The notes: a model not told the origin generated them from the sequence alone. Shown: positions 1 to 6,986, counted from the first letter of the stretch. The stretch: DNA of 8,527 nucleotides from Chitinophagaceae bacterium (GCA_947472635.1 CANJDY010000103.1:1-8527); one strand, 5' to 3'. Translations and numbers: made by a program.

Positions 1-465
1 GCCATGTACAATCCAGGTACCCATGCCAACCATTGGGTCAAAGAAAAAGTAGCGAATTATGCAGCTGCCGAAATTGGCGAAATGTTTATGAGCAAAGAAA
101 TGATTGAACAGGCGCAAAATTTCCCCTTTATGGATGGTCCGGCTGTATTTAAAAAAGCAATCGTAAAATTTCCGGAAGTAATTAAAGAAGCGCTGTCTGC
201 AAACGGATTAACCACTGCTAACCTGAACCTGCTAATTCCTCACCAGGCCAATTTACGCATCAGCCAATTTGTACAACAAAAACTGGAACTGCAAGACCAT
301 CAAGTATTTAATAACATTCAGCAATATGGCAATACTACCGCTGCATCCATTCCTATTGCCCTATGTGAAGCATGGGAACAAGGGAAAATTAAAGAGGGCG
401 ACCTAGTTTGCTTAGCCGCATTCGGAAGTGGATTTACTTGGGCCAGCGCATTAATTAGATGGTAG
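1..465 (+). CDS. fabH: 3-oxoacyl-ACP synthase III (FabH family), C-terminal part
   Basis: This is the 3' portion of a ketoacyl-ACP synthase III gene; the frame is open at the first base, so the ATG at position 4 is an internal methionine. FabH condenses an acyl-CoA primer with malonyl-ACP to start type II fatty acid synthesis in the cytoplasm. The visible 154 codons cover the second half of the thiolase fold. The catalytic His lies in the IPHQAN motif (codon at 241-243) and the catalytic Asn in QYGNTTAAS (codon at 331-333). The protein ends with the glycine-rich GSGFTWAS strand typical of the family, close to the stop at 463-465. The catalytic Cys lies upstream of the window. Family membership is secure. 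Whether this is the housekeeping FabH or a paralogue for a special lipid or secondary product cannot be told from this half. The next gene is a lipid kinase 80 bp downstream on the same strand. Confidence 0.93.
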   Translation, partial: AMYNPGTHANHWVKEKVANYAAAEIGEMFMSKEMIEQAQNFPFMDGPAVFKKAIVKFPEVIKEALSANGLTTANLNLLIPHQANLRISQFVQQKLELQDHQVFNNIQQYGNTTAASIPIALCEAWEQGKIKEGDLVCLAAFGSGFTWASALIRW

Positions 466-495
466 CAGATAATTTTTTACGACTGCCAACACCAA

Positions 496-529
496 TTGAA
501 ACGACCAACCTGACATTAAACTACCTTTG
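496..529 (+). promoter_or_regulatory. Candidate Bacteroidota-type promoter for the lipid kinase gene
   Basis: TACCTTTG at 522-529 matches the Bacteroidota -7 consensus TAnnTTTG exactly. A TTG at 496-498 could be the -33 element, although the 23-base gap is at the long end. Transcription would begin near 536 and give a leader of about ten bases before the ATG at 546. The region has no clear Shine-Dalgarno sequence. The match is short, so read-through from fabH remains possible. Confidence 0.42.
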
Positions 530-545
530 ACAGTAATTACCATAC

Positions 546-1451
546 ATGCAACGTAGAATAATTTATTTCATCAATCCAATCTCCGGCACTAGCAGTAAGG
601 GATTGTTAATAAAAAAAATTGAAGAAAAAACAACCCTCCAAGGTATCCCATTTGAGATATTATTCACGAATGCAGCGGGTAATTATCAGTTTCTAAATGA
701 AAAAATTCAGCAGGATAAGATTACGGATATCGTTATCTGCGGTGGAGATGGCACTGTAAGTAAGGTGGTAGGGTCTTTACTGAAAGAAGCTGTCAACATC
801 GGTGTAATCCCAATGGGTTCGGGTAATGGTTTGGCGTTGGCTGCAAAAATTCCAACAAAAATAGAATCGGCGCTTGATATAATTTTTAAAGGCGATGCAG
901 CTTATATCGACTCCTTTTACATTAACAATACTTTTAGCTGTATGCTCTGCGGGTTAGGTTTTGATGCCCAAGTAGCACATGATTTTTCGCGACGATCATC
1001 TAGGGGATTAGCAACTTATATTAAACAAACGATTATTAATTTTATCAAGGTTCATCCATGGACTTTTGAAATAAATAATAAAAATCAATCATTTACAACT
1101 TCCGCCTACTTTATCAGTATTGCCAATAGCAACCAGTTTGGTAATCAATTTACCATTGCCCCCAAGGCAAGTCTGGCGGATGGATTGCTAGATATTGTAA
1201 TCGTAAAAAAAATGCCAAAGCATCGGTTTTTGTGGTCTGTGTTAAAGCAGGTGCTCAATGGAAAATTAAAAGACTATGATGAGCGATCCTTTCATAAAGA
1301 AGAAATAGTGTACTTTCAAACCGACCGGTTAGTCATCCAAAACCTTGATGCAGCTCCTCTCCATATAGATGGTGATCCTTGCGACACAACTGGAGAATTT
1401 ACCATTGAAATTATTCCCAATGCATTCAAATTATTACGACCAGCTGTTTAG
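546..1451 (+). CDS. Diacylglycerol/sphingosine kinase-like lipid kinase (DAGK catalytic domain)
   Basis: A 301-residue protein of the DAGK_cat/YegS-BmrU superfamily, at the usual length for bacterial members. These enzymes use ATP to phosphorylate a lipid alcohol such as diacylglycerol at the membrane surface. Visible motifs, in order: the N-terminal nucleotide-fold strand with NPISG (residues 10-14), the GGDGT nucleotide-binding motif (66-70), PMGSGNGLA (89-97), GLGFDA (136-141), APKAS followed by DGLLD (206-216), and the closing IDGDP (274-278). The GSGN sequence is closer to the GSGN of eukaryotic sphingosine kinases than to the GTxND of DgkB/YegS-type kinases, so diacylglycerol is not assured as the substrate. 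There is no signal peptide or membrane helix, as expected for a peripheral enzyme. It lies between fabH and a CBS-domain gene on the same strand, with its own likely promoter. The family is clear; the substrate is not. Confidence 0.9.
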   Translation: MQRRIIYFINPISGTSSKGLLIKKIEEKTTLQGIPFEILFTNAAGNYQFLNEKIQQDKITDIVICGGDGTVSKVVGSLLKEAVNIGVIPMGSGNGLALAAKIPTKIESALDIIFKGDAAYIDSFYINNTFSCMLCGLGFDAQVAHDFSRRSSRGLATYIKQTIINFIKVHPWTFEINNKNQSFTTSAYFISIANSNQFGNQFTIAPKASLADGLLDIVIVKKMPKHRFLWSVLKQVLNGKLKDYDERSFHKEEIVYFQTDRLVIQNLDAAPLHIDGDPCDTTGEFTIEIIPNAFKLLRPAV

Positions 1452-1455
1452 TTAA

Positions 1456-1486
1456 TTGTAAAAATCAGTACCTTAGAGTAGCTTTC
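1456..1486 (+). promoter_or_regulatory. Possible promoter for the CBS-domain gene
   Basis: TTG at 1456-1458 and TAGCTTTC at 1479-1486 resemble the Bacteroidota -33/-7 pair with a 20-base spacer; the final G of TAnnTTTG is replaced by C. A start of transcription near 1493 would leave a leader of about 20 bases. That leader contains AAAAGG (1498-1503), a weak ribosome-binding site nine bases before the ATG at 1513. The one mismatch keeps confidence low. Confidence 0.3.
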
Positions 1487-1512
1487 ATTTATACACTAAA
1501 AGGTAAAGAAAT

Positions 1513-1962
1513 ATGCGAACCGTTTCAAATATTCTACAAAACAAACTACCCGTATTTAATTTCATTGACCCAGAAGCAAAGGTTATAGAAGCATTACAAC
1601 TAATGAATTCGGTTAACCTTAGCTACCTAGTTGTTCAACACAACGAAACATTTTATGGTATTTTTTCTGAAAGGGACTATAGCAGAAATGTAATATTAAA
1701 AGGGCTGCACAGTGATAGCTGTTCCGTTAAAGAAGTTATGAGTACTTCTTTACCCCTGATATCGCTGAAGGATACTGCAGAAATATGCATGCAACTTTTC
1801 AACTCGCACAAAACTCGCTATTTACTTGCATTCGACGACAATGAATTTAAAGGGGTAATTACTATCAACGATATTCTAAGAGAAGTATTAGACAACAAAG
1901 AAATGGTTTTTGATAAATTGGCCCTCCAGGAATTTTCAGCTTTACAGGATAAAATTTTCTAA
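1513..1962 (+). CDS. Stand-alone two-CBS-domain protein
   Basis: A 149-residue soluble protein made almost wholly of a CBS pair (Bateman module). The first CBS domain covers about residues 7-62 and ends in the characteristic FYGIFSERDYSRNVILKG stretch; the second covers about 73-128 and ends in FKGVITINDILREVLD. A short helical tail follows. CBS pairs bind adenosine nucleotides such as AMP, ATP or S-adenosylmethionine and usually regulate a fused or partner protein; no effector domain is attached here. The length and the SERDY/IND pattern fit the common small CBS proteins often annotated as signal-transduction or hypoxic-response-like proteins. The target is unknown. It follows the lipid kinase by 61 bp and may be co-transcribed with it. 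The stop is only 10 bp from the end of the oppositely oriented patatin-like gene. Confidence 0.9.
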   Translation: MRTVSNILQNKLPVFNFIDPEAKVIEALQLMNSVNLSYLVVQHNETFYGIFSERDYSRNVILKGLHSDSCSVKEVMSTSLPLISLKDTAEICMQLFNSHKTRYLLAFDDNEFKGVITINDILREVLDNKEMVFDKLALQEFSALQDKIF

Positions 1963-1972
1963 GCTGATTAAT

Positions 1973-4201
1973 TTATTTTCCTAGCAATGCTACAAGCGAT
2001 GCCAACACTTTTTGGTTACCCTCCGAATTAAAAGAAGCAATTACATCTTTTTTTTCTGCAGCTGTTAAATGGAAATTGAGTGCAGCCCCCTGGTCCTCTT
2101 TCTTGGGAACATAAATAAAGGTGAGGCGTTTCAGCTTGACACCGAACGAACTTTGCAAATAACCGAATTCATCCGTTTGGTTAAAATCTTGGAAATTATA
2201 CCAGACATGCTCCAAGATGGTAGCCGGTTTGGTTATCATATCCACCATTGAGCCGGCTTGATTGGTTTGCTTCCCGGAATCATTTACCCGGTCTCTTATT
2301 TGCAACACGATTACACCGGAACTGTTGTTCGTTATCCATTCCCTGAAATTATCTATAAAACGCAAAGCAGTTTCCTGGCCAAAATTATCTTTTATCCCCG
2401 CATCCATAACATCAATCACTGGATTAGTTGGGAGCCAAACATTGGGCAATACGTAAGGGAAAGTAGCATTCATCCTTAAGGCGGTAAGCAAGCGGATATT
2501 ACCTGGGTCTTGCCTTACAAATAAAGATGTAAAATCTACGGCATCGGGAATATAGGATTGATCGCTAGCAAATGTAGAAGGCTTCATCATAAAACTGAGC
2601 GGCTGTGAACAAATCATCATTTTTCGGCCATCCAGCGTAATCACTGAATTAAAGATTGTCAGCGGAATATTGGCAGCTTTTTCATCTATTCCATAATCCT
2701 TCAATTGCTTATTCAAAATACCCCCCGTATTGACATTCAACTTTTCCTCAAATGCATATCCCCGGTCCTTTACATACTGATTGGCTCCAATAGAAAATTT
2801 TTGGGCAGGTGCAAAAAGGTCCCGACTTACCATCGATGAAAATATTGGATTTAATAAGTCCTGTGTAATATTTTCAGTATAACCAGCAGCCTGTAAATTG
2901 ATAGCACTAGATTTTCTTCTTTCCGCATATAATTCTCTAAAATAGGTAGCAGATAACATTCCGCCACTTGCCCCGCTGATTAAAAAAGTTTGCTGCATCA
3001 GCTTTCCCCTTGTTACCCGATCGAGCTGCTGGAGGGCATTCATCACGAAAGTTGCACTTCGCAATCCTCCTCCACTTACGTTCATGAAAATCATCACTGG
3101 CTTATCAGCAGATTGCTTTTTCTTCCAGTTATCTAGGATGTTGATCATGTTAGCCTTATCGCGGTTAATAAATTCAGGCGTACACAATTGCTGAAGTGAC
3201 TGCCGATCGTACAATGGGCGGCCTACTTTTTTATCGTAGTTGAGTCCATATGCTTTATTGCGAGGGTCAATGATTTCATGTTGAAAAAGAAAATTTAACC
3301 CCAATACCAGCCCTATCAAAAACAATACACTCCAGCTCTGTAAAAAATAAGTTAGCGCCCCAATTGCTGCAATCATAATTGCAAAAAATATAAAAATACT
3401 GGCTGCAGCAGGTGCTTGGAAAAATTTAATATCCAAGAAGAAGCCTACTGTTATTAAAAAGATAAATGCCACAATAATACCCACCATTGCTGCAAAATGA
3501 TGTCGCTTAAAAATGGTATCCAAAAACTGATTACTGTAATGCACTACCGGCCTCACCTTCTTAAATTTAAAATGGCTCGAAATAAAGTAGGTTACTTTCA
3601 TACCAAAACCATCTGACTGACTTTGCTCAGCAGGATTATACCATTTTTTAAACTCATCGGGATTGGAAATTACAGGAGCCATCGTACGAAGAATAGTTCT
3701 ATCGGCACTGAAAAAGAAAGCAAAAGAAAACGCAATACAAATAATTAATCCGCCGAAAAAACCAATAAGCAACACCAGCTCTTCCGAAGTACTAATCAAT
3801 TCTTTGTACAAATTGAAGTGAATAGCTTTAGAGAGATAAAAAAACAAAAAGGCTAGCGGCAAGATGGCATTGTTAATGCAATATTTTAAAAATGGTTTGG
3901 ATGTGGTAGCCAAAAATTTAAACCTTTTGGTATGCAAAATAAAAGTGGTAATATTCCAACTCATGAAAAATACGCCCATAGTTATTCCTACCAATGCGGT
4001 ACTCAATGCATTTACCTTGCCCATATATTCAGGGACGAAAAAAAGGGAATCGGCCCCAAAAGTTTTTAGCAATCCGCTATTGATAGTACTGGTTAATATT
4101 GCCCAAATGACCAACAATATTTGGTATTTGCGAAAATGTAATATTAGCAGCTGAACAGGAAAGGAATAAAAAATATTTTTAAATAGCAGGCGCATTTTCA
4201 T
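1973..4201 (-). CDS. Multi-helix membrane protein with C-terminal patatin-like phospholipase domain
   Basis: A 742-residue protein in two parts. Residues 1-310 hold about seven hydrophobic segments (roughly 28-46, 65-89, 108-127, 141-165, 236-256, 267-287, 289-307), with a basic loop of about 70 residues between the fourth and fifth. Residues about 365-700 form a patatin-like acyl hydrolase domain. It has a glycine-rich oxyanion motif SGGGLR (376-381), the nucleophile elbow SGASGG with Ser412, RMNATFPYVLP (576-586), and DAG (600-602), where Asp600 would complete the Ser-Asp dyad. All catalytic elements are present, so an active lipase or acylhydrolase is expected; the substrate is unknown. 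The SGGGxR motif also recalls cytosolic phospholipase A2. Typical bacterial patatins are 250-350 residues without such an N-terminal module. The gene lies 61 bp after the heme A synthase on the same strand, and I see no convincing promoter in the gap, so co-transcription is possible. The start is the first ATG; an alternative ATG lies two codons in. Confidence 0.88.
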   Translation of the reverse strand: MKMRLLFKNIFYSFPVQLLILHFRKYQILLVIWAILTSTINSGLLKTFGADSLFFVPEYMGKVNALSTALVGITMGVFFMSWNITTFILHTKRFKFLATTSKPFLKYCINNAILPLAFLFFYLSKAIHFNLYKELISTSEELVLLIGFFGGLIICIAFSFAFFFSADRTILRTMAPVISNPDEFKKWYNPAEQSQSDGFGMKVTYFISSHFKFKKVRPVVHYSNQFLDTIFKRHHFAAMVGIIVAFIFLITVGFFLDIKFFQAPAAASIFIFFAIMIAAIGALTYFLQSWSVLFLIGLVLGLNFLFQHEIIDPRNKAYGLNYDKKVGRPLYDRQSLQQLCTPEFINRDKANMINILDNWKKKQSADKPVMIFMNVSGGGLRSATFVMNALQQLDRVTRGKLMQQTFLISGASGGMLSATYFRELYAERRKSSAINLQAAGYTENITQDLLNPIFSSMVSRDLFAPAQKFSIGANQYVKDRGYAFEEKLNVNTGGILNKQLKDYGIDEKAANIPLTIFNSVITLDGRKMMICSQPLSFMMKPSTFASDQSYIPDAVDFTSLFVRQDPGNIRLLTALRMNATFPYVLPNVWLPTNPVIDVMDAGIKDNFGQETALRFIDNFREWITNNSSGVIVLQIRDRVNDSGKQTNQAGSMVDMITKPATILEHVWYNFQDFNQTDEFGYLQSSFGVKLKRLTFIYVPKKEDQGAALNFHLTAAEKKDVIASFNSEGNQKVLASLVALLGK

Positions 4202-4262
4202 CGTTTTACTAAATATACAACGATAAAAATAGCGTTTTAATATGTAGGAAAGTGAAAAGCCT

Positions 4263-5333
4263 CTATTTCCGAATAGGCGCCCGTACTAAATACAATAAGC
4301 CTACTACTACCATCACAAGCAGCATGGCAGTAAATTGATGCGCAACCCCTAGCCAAACCAGTCGATTGGAATAGGTGGCATTCAGCAAGGTTACTATCCC
4401 AAGTATAACCTGAAGGCATACCAGCAGCAGCAAGGATATCCGAAGTTGGGAGAAAAGACGATTATGCTGGATGGTACGGGCCTTCCAAAACCAGCTAATA
4501 ATTAATCCAAACAGAAGATAAGCCAACCCTCTGTGAATAAAATGGATGGTGATTGGATTATAAACAAAATTTTTTGCTACCGGCATCGCTTCAAACAAAG
4601 TTGCAGGAAACAATTTCCCATTAATATCGGGCCAGGTGGGTGCCAATATTCCCGCTTTTAATCCAGCCATAAATGCACCATAGATTAGCTGAAAAAATAG
4701 CACCGTTACTATCGCTACCAACAAGTTTCGCAAGGGGGCGTTGGCTAGTTTTTTATCAGGTGAAACTAAAAATCTAAGGGCAAACCAACCGGTGTAAGCC
4801 AGCAAACCCAATGCCGCTATGAAGTGCGTTGCTAGTTCAACGTGTCCTACAAAATATTTTTCGGGCACCAACCCACTTTTTACCATCATCCATCCTATGG
4901 CTCCCTGCAATGCCCCCAAAATAAAAAGCACCACCATGGGAAGCAGCATTTCCTTTTTAAATTTCCTTTTAACCAAAAAATAAATAAAGCCGGTTAAAAA
5001 AACCATCCCCATCAATCTAGCCCAAACCCGATGAAACCATTCCCAGAAAAAAATGGATTTGAATTCCGATAAAGTGAAGTTCTGGTGCACATACTTAAAC
5101 TGGTCAGTTCCCTTATACTTATCAAACTCTGCCTGCCAAGCAACCGAATCCAAAGGAGGCAGTGTACCTGTGACCGGTTTCCACTCCGTTATGGAAAGTC
5201 CCGATTCTGTTAAACGGGTGATTCCGCCCAGCATTACTTGAATCATAATCATTCCAACCCCTATTAATAACCAGCTGGCAACTGCCTTGGAAGACCGGGC
5301 ATCTATATTTTCATTTTTTAATATCTTATCCAT
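4263..5333 (-). CDS. ctaA: Heme A synthase, COX15/CtaA family
   Basis: A 356-residue integral membrane protein that converts heme O to heme A, the cofactor of aa3-type cytochrome c oxidases. Eight hydrophobic segments are visible (about 20-38, 103-121, 129-150, 165-190, 200-222, 263-282, 297-317, 328-350). The signature GGITRLTESGLSITEWKPV lies at 36-54, before the first periplasmic loop. Conserved helix histidines expected to bind heme or take part in catalysis are His101 (in EWFHR, with Glu98), His170, His267 (in HFIHRG) and His332 (in VAHQF). The stretch APTWPDINGK (231-240) is also typical of the COX15 type. The first extracytoplasmic loop has no cysteine pair, unlike the Bacillus CtaA type, and the only cysteine is Cys306 in a helix. 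No heme O synthase or oxidase subunit gene is adjacent, so its partners must be encoded elsewhere. It diverges from rnhB across 84 bp. Confidence 0.95.
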   Translation of the reverse strand: MDKILKNENIDARSSKAVASWLLIGVGMIMIQVMLGGITRLTESGLSITEWKPVTGTLPPLDSVAWQAEFDKYKGTDQFKYVHQNFTLSEFKSIFFWEWFHRVWARLMGMVFLTGFIYFLVKRKFKKEMLLPMVVLFILGALQGAIGWMMVKSGLVPEKYFVGHVELATHFIAALGLLAYTGWFALRFLVSPDKKLANAPLRNLLVAIVTVLFFQLIYGAFMAGLKAGILAPTWPDINGKLFPATLFEAMPVAKNFVYNPITIHFIHRGLAYLLFGLIISWFWKARTIQHNRLFSQLRISLLLLVCLQVILGIVTLLNATYSNRLVWLGVAHQFTAMLLVMVVVGLLYLVRAPIRK

Positions 5334-5361
5334 AGCGACGGTAAAGTTAGCTCAGCAATGG

Positions 5362-5390
5362 TTGATTCTCCACAATGAGTCGTAATTTTA
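5362..5390 (+). promoter_or_regulatory. Possible rnhB promoter in the divergent ctaA-rnhB gap
   Basis: TTG at 5362-5364 and TAATTTTA at 5383-5390 are spaced by 18 bases, as expected for Bacteroidota -33/-7 elements, but the last base of TAnnTTTG is A. Transcription would begin near 5397, about 20 bases before the rnhB ATG. On the other strand, TAACTTTA (5349-5342) with TTG (5375-5373) is a similarly imperfect candidate for ctaA that would give an almost leaderless transcript. Confidence 0.28.
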
Positions 5391-5417
5391 ATAATAAATC
5401 AGCTTTTTGTTAAACGT

Positions 5418-6011
5418 ATGCTGCTCTCTTACTTTCAAAATATAGTGCCAGAAGCCGGACTAGATGAAGCCGGCAGAGGATGCTATGCGGGACCTGTATT
5501 CGCTGCTGCTGTTATTTTACCCATTGATTTCCATCACCCTTTGCTGAATGATAGTAAGCAGCTAAAGGAAAAGCAACGTGATTTACTAAGGCCCATCATT
5601 GAAAAGGAAAGCATTGCTTTTGCGGTAGCTTCGATCGACAATGATAAAATAGATGTCATCAATATTTTGCAAGCATCCTACAAAGCCATGCACCAGTCAA
5701 TAAGCAAATTATCCGTACAACCCGGTCAACTGCTGATTGACGGCAACCGATTTAAACCATATAAAAAAATACCCTACGAATGCATTATTAAAGGAGATGG
5801 AAAATATGCATCGATTGCAGCAGCCAGCATTTTAGCCAAAACATACCGCGACGAATATATGCAACAGTTGCACAAGGAATTTCCCCATTATGGCTGGGAT
5901 AAAAACAAGGCTTATGGCACGGCTATTCATCGCAAAGCCATTGAAAAATACGGCCTTTGCAAATACCATCGGATAAGTTTTAATATCAACCCAATCAATA
6001 TCCATCAGTAA
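5418..6011 (+). CDS. rnhB: Ribonuclease HII
   Basis: A 197-residue cytoplasmic enzyme that cleaves the RNA strand of RNA-DNA hybrids and incises 5' of single ribonucleotides left in DNA, starting ribonucleotide excision repair. The four acidic metal-binding residues are visible: Asp16 and Glu17 in the DEAGRG motif (16-21), Asp108 in LLIDGN, and Asp145 in TYRDEYM. Other family hallmarks are LNDSKQL (43-49), KGDGKYASIAAASILAK (125-141), the AYGT segment with Tyr166 and His171, and the closing KYHRISF (182-188). The GRG plus conserved tyrosine set is what lets type HII enzymes recognise the RNA-DNA junction. Length is standard and the ATG sits immediately before the first strand, so the start is well placed. 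It converges on the yciO-like gene with a 100-bp gap. Confidence 0.97.
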   Translation: MLLSYFQNIVPEAGLDEAGRGCYAGPVFAAAVILPIDFHHPLLNDSKQLKEKQRDLLRPIIEKESIAFAVASIDNDKIDVINILQASYKAMHQSISKLSVQPGQLLIDGNRFKPYKKIPYECIIKGDGKYASIAAASILAKTYRDEYMQQLHKEFPHYGWDKNKAYGTAIHRKAIEKYGLCKYHRISFNINPINIHQ

Positions 6012-6023
6012 GTTTGCCGACCC

Positions 6024-6104
6024 CTATTTTTTCGACAAGTCTTCATTCCATTTCAGCCTATCATCGATAATAATGCTTACTAAAAAAGCGCCTGATTTTT
6101 TCAT
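6024..6104 (-). CDS. Possible 26-residue open reading frame just after the yciO-like gene
   Basis: A short frame begins with ATG at 6104-6102, only seven bases after the yciO stop, and ends with TAG at 6026-6024. It reads MKKSGAFLVSIII followed by a charged tail DDRLKWNEDLSKK. The pattern (basic start, short hydrophobic run, charged end) and the close spacing would suit translational coupling. I recognise no family and an open stretch this short can arise by chance. It is also open upstream through the end of yciO in a different frame, so it could be a former C-terminal extension. It lies in the convergent gap after rnhB, where a terminator would otherwise be expected. Confidence 0.18.
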   Translation of the reverse strand: MKKSGAFLVSIIIDDRLKWNEDLSKK

Positions 6105-6111
6105 CTTTTCG

Positions 6112-6720
6112 CTACCCTGCCCAATTCCCCAAACCTTGTCTAAGTACTGTCCATTCGTCGGTGGTGCAATCAACTATTGTAGAGGGAGTCATTCCTCCAA
6201 TGCCGCCATCAATTACAAAATCAACTAAGTGCTCAAATTTTTCATGAATGATTTCAGGGTCAGTATAATCTTCCACCATTTCTCCGGGCAGGGAGGTACT
6301 TAAAATAGGATTGCCGAGGGCAGCTAAAATTTGATGACAGATAACATTGTCGGGTATACGAAGACCAATGGTACTTTTTTTGCTTTGCAAAATTTTTGGC
6401 ACCTGCTTACTTGCGGGCAAAATGAAAGTGTAGGGGCCCGGCAAATGGTTTTTCAACATCCTGAAAAGCGGGGTATCAATGCTTTTGGTATAATCACTTA
6501 AATGACTAAGGTCACTGCAAATAAATGACAACTGGGCCTTCTGAGGATCAATATTTTTAATTTGGCAAATTTTCTCGATTGCCTTGTGCTGCATAATATC
6601 AGATCCAAGACCATAAATGGTGTCGGTAGGATAGATGATTACTCCCCCATCTTTAAGGCATTCCACGACCTGTTTAATCAATCTTGGCTGGGGGTTTTCT
6701 GGATGTATTTGCAATAGCAT
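6112..6720 (-). CDS. yciO: YciO-type YrdC-domain protein (threonylcarbamoyl-AMP synthase-like)
   Basis: A 202-residue single-domain protein of the YrdC/Sua5/YciO superfamily, full length for YciO. YrdC and Sua5 make threonylcarbamoyl-AMP for the tRNA t6A modification; the exact role of YciO is less settled. Motifs: IHPENPQPRLI at the N-terminus (5-15), very like E. coli YciO; YPTDTIYGLG (30-39); LPGPYTFIL (93-101); TIGLRIPDN (117-125); LSTSLPG (140-146); PSTIVD (179-184); and LRQGLG (193-198) near the end. Compared with true Sua5/YrdC, the first basic signature KxR reads IKNID here (54-58), and the STSAN segment reads STSLP. This supports a YciO assignment rather than the essential t6A enzyme, and a separate YrdC/Sua5 gene would be expected in the genome. 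Automatic annotation may still call it L-threonylcarbamoyladenylate synthase. No Sua5-type second domain follows. No clear promoter precedes the ATG at 6720. Confidence 0.88.
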   Translation of the reverse strand: MLLQIHPENPQPRLIKQVVECLKDGGVIIYPTDTIYGLGSDIMQHKAIEKICQIKNIDPQKAQLSFICSDLSHLSDYTKSIDTPLFRMLKNHLPGPYTFILPASKQVPKILQSKKSTIGLRIPDNVICHQILAALGNPILSTSLPGEMVEDYTDPEIIHEKFEHLVDFVIDGGIGGMTPSTIVDCTTDEWTVLRQGLGNWAG

Positions 6721-6759
6721 TGTTGTAAATTATTAAATGACTTGATTCAGCTGGTTTAT

Positions 6760-6811
6760 CTTACTATTTGTATCCGCAGGGCTTTGACGCTATCCCATGG
6801 GAGATAGTAAG
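6760..6811. repeat. Competing inverted repeats in the gene-free stretch 6721-7071
   Basis: The 351 bp between yciO and the sugar kinase start hold no convincing gene and no tRNA-like structure. CTTACTAT at 6760-6767 is the exact reverse complement of ATAGTAAG at 6804-6811. The right arm also overlaps GATAG (6803-6807), which pairs with CTATC at 6790-6794 around an 8-base loop holding CCATGG. The two stems therefore exclude each other. The arms could be an operator, a transcript structure or a chance arrangement. The rest of the stretch up to the promoter at 6987 shows only very short frames. Confidence 0.4.
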
Positions 6812-6986
6812 GTAAACAACTTACAGAATGAATGAAAATTATTTCTTGAGAATCAATCCGAAACTGTAAAATTATTTCGAATAACCTAGAACCTCCAACA
6901 GCTGGCCCCAGAATAAAATGAAACCCCTTGTTTCAGTGACCTTTCTAAAATTTAGTGCATTTAGCAGAAAAAAAGGGAGCTGCGCG

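Noticed and set aside
1..1962. fabH, lipid kinase and CBS protein as a new lipid-signalling operon
   Set aside because: The gaps of 80 and 61 bp contain candidate promoters, and the CBS protein has no known lipid link; co-orientation alone is not enough.
3864..4154. A 96-codon plus-strand frame opposite the membrane part of the patatin-like gene
   Set aside because: The minus-strand frame is 742 codons long with intact catalytic motifs downstream, so this is an antisense shadow.
1973..4201. Patatin-like gene as the effector of a CBASS-type defence system
   Set aside because: No nucleotidyltransferase (CD-NTase), HORMA, E1/E2 or other defence gene is adjacent, and the neighbour on the same strand is a heme A synthase.
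4202..4262. TATTTTTA and TATATTTA on the minus strand as promoters for the patatin-like gene
   Set aside because: Both miss the final G of TAnnTTTG and neither has a TTG at a suitable distance upstream.
6082..6101. A6 and T6 tracts flanking a short GC-rich core between rnhB and yciO, possibly a bidirectional terminator
   Set aside because: The 8-base core GCGCCTGA cannot form a stem with a loop, so only the A and T tracts would pair; this is too weak to call a terminator.
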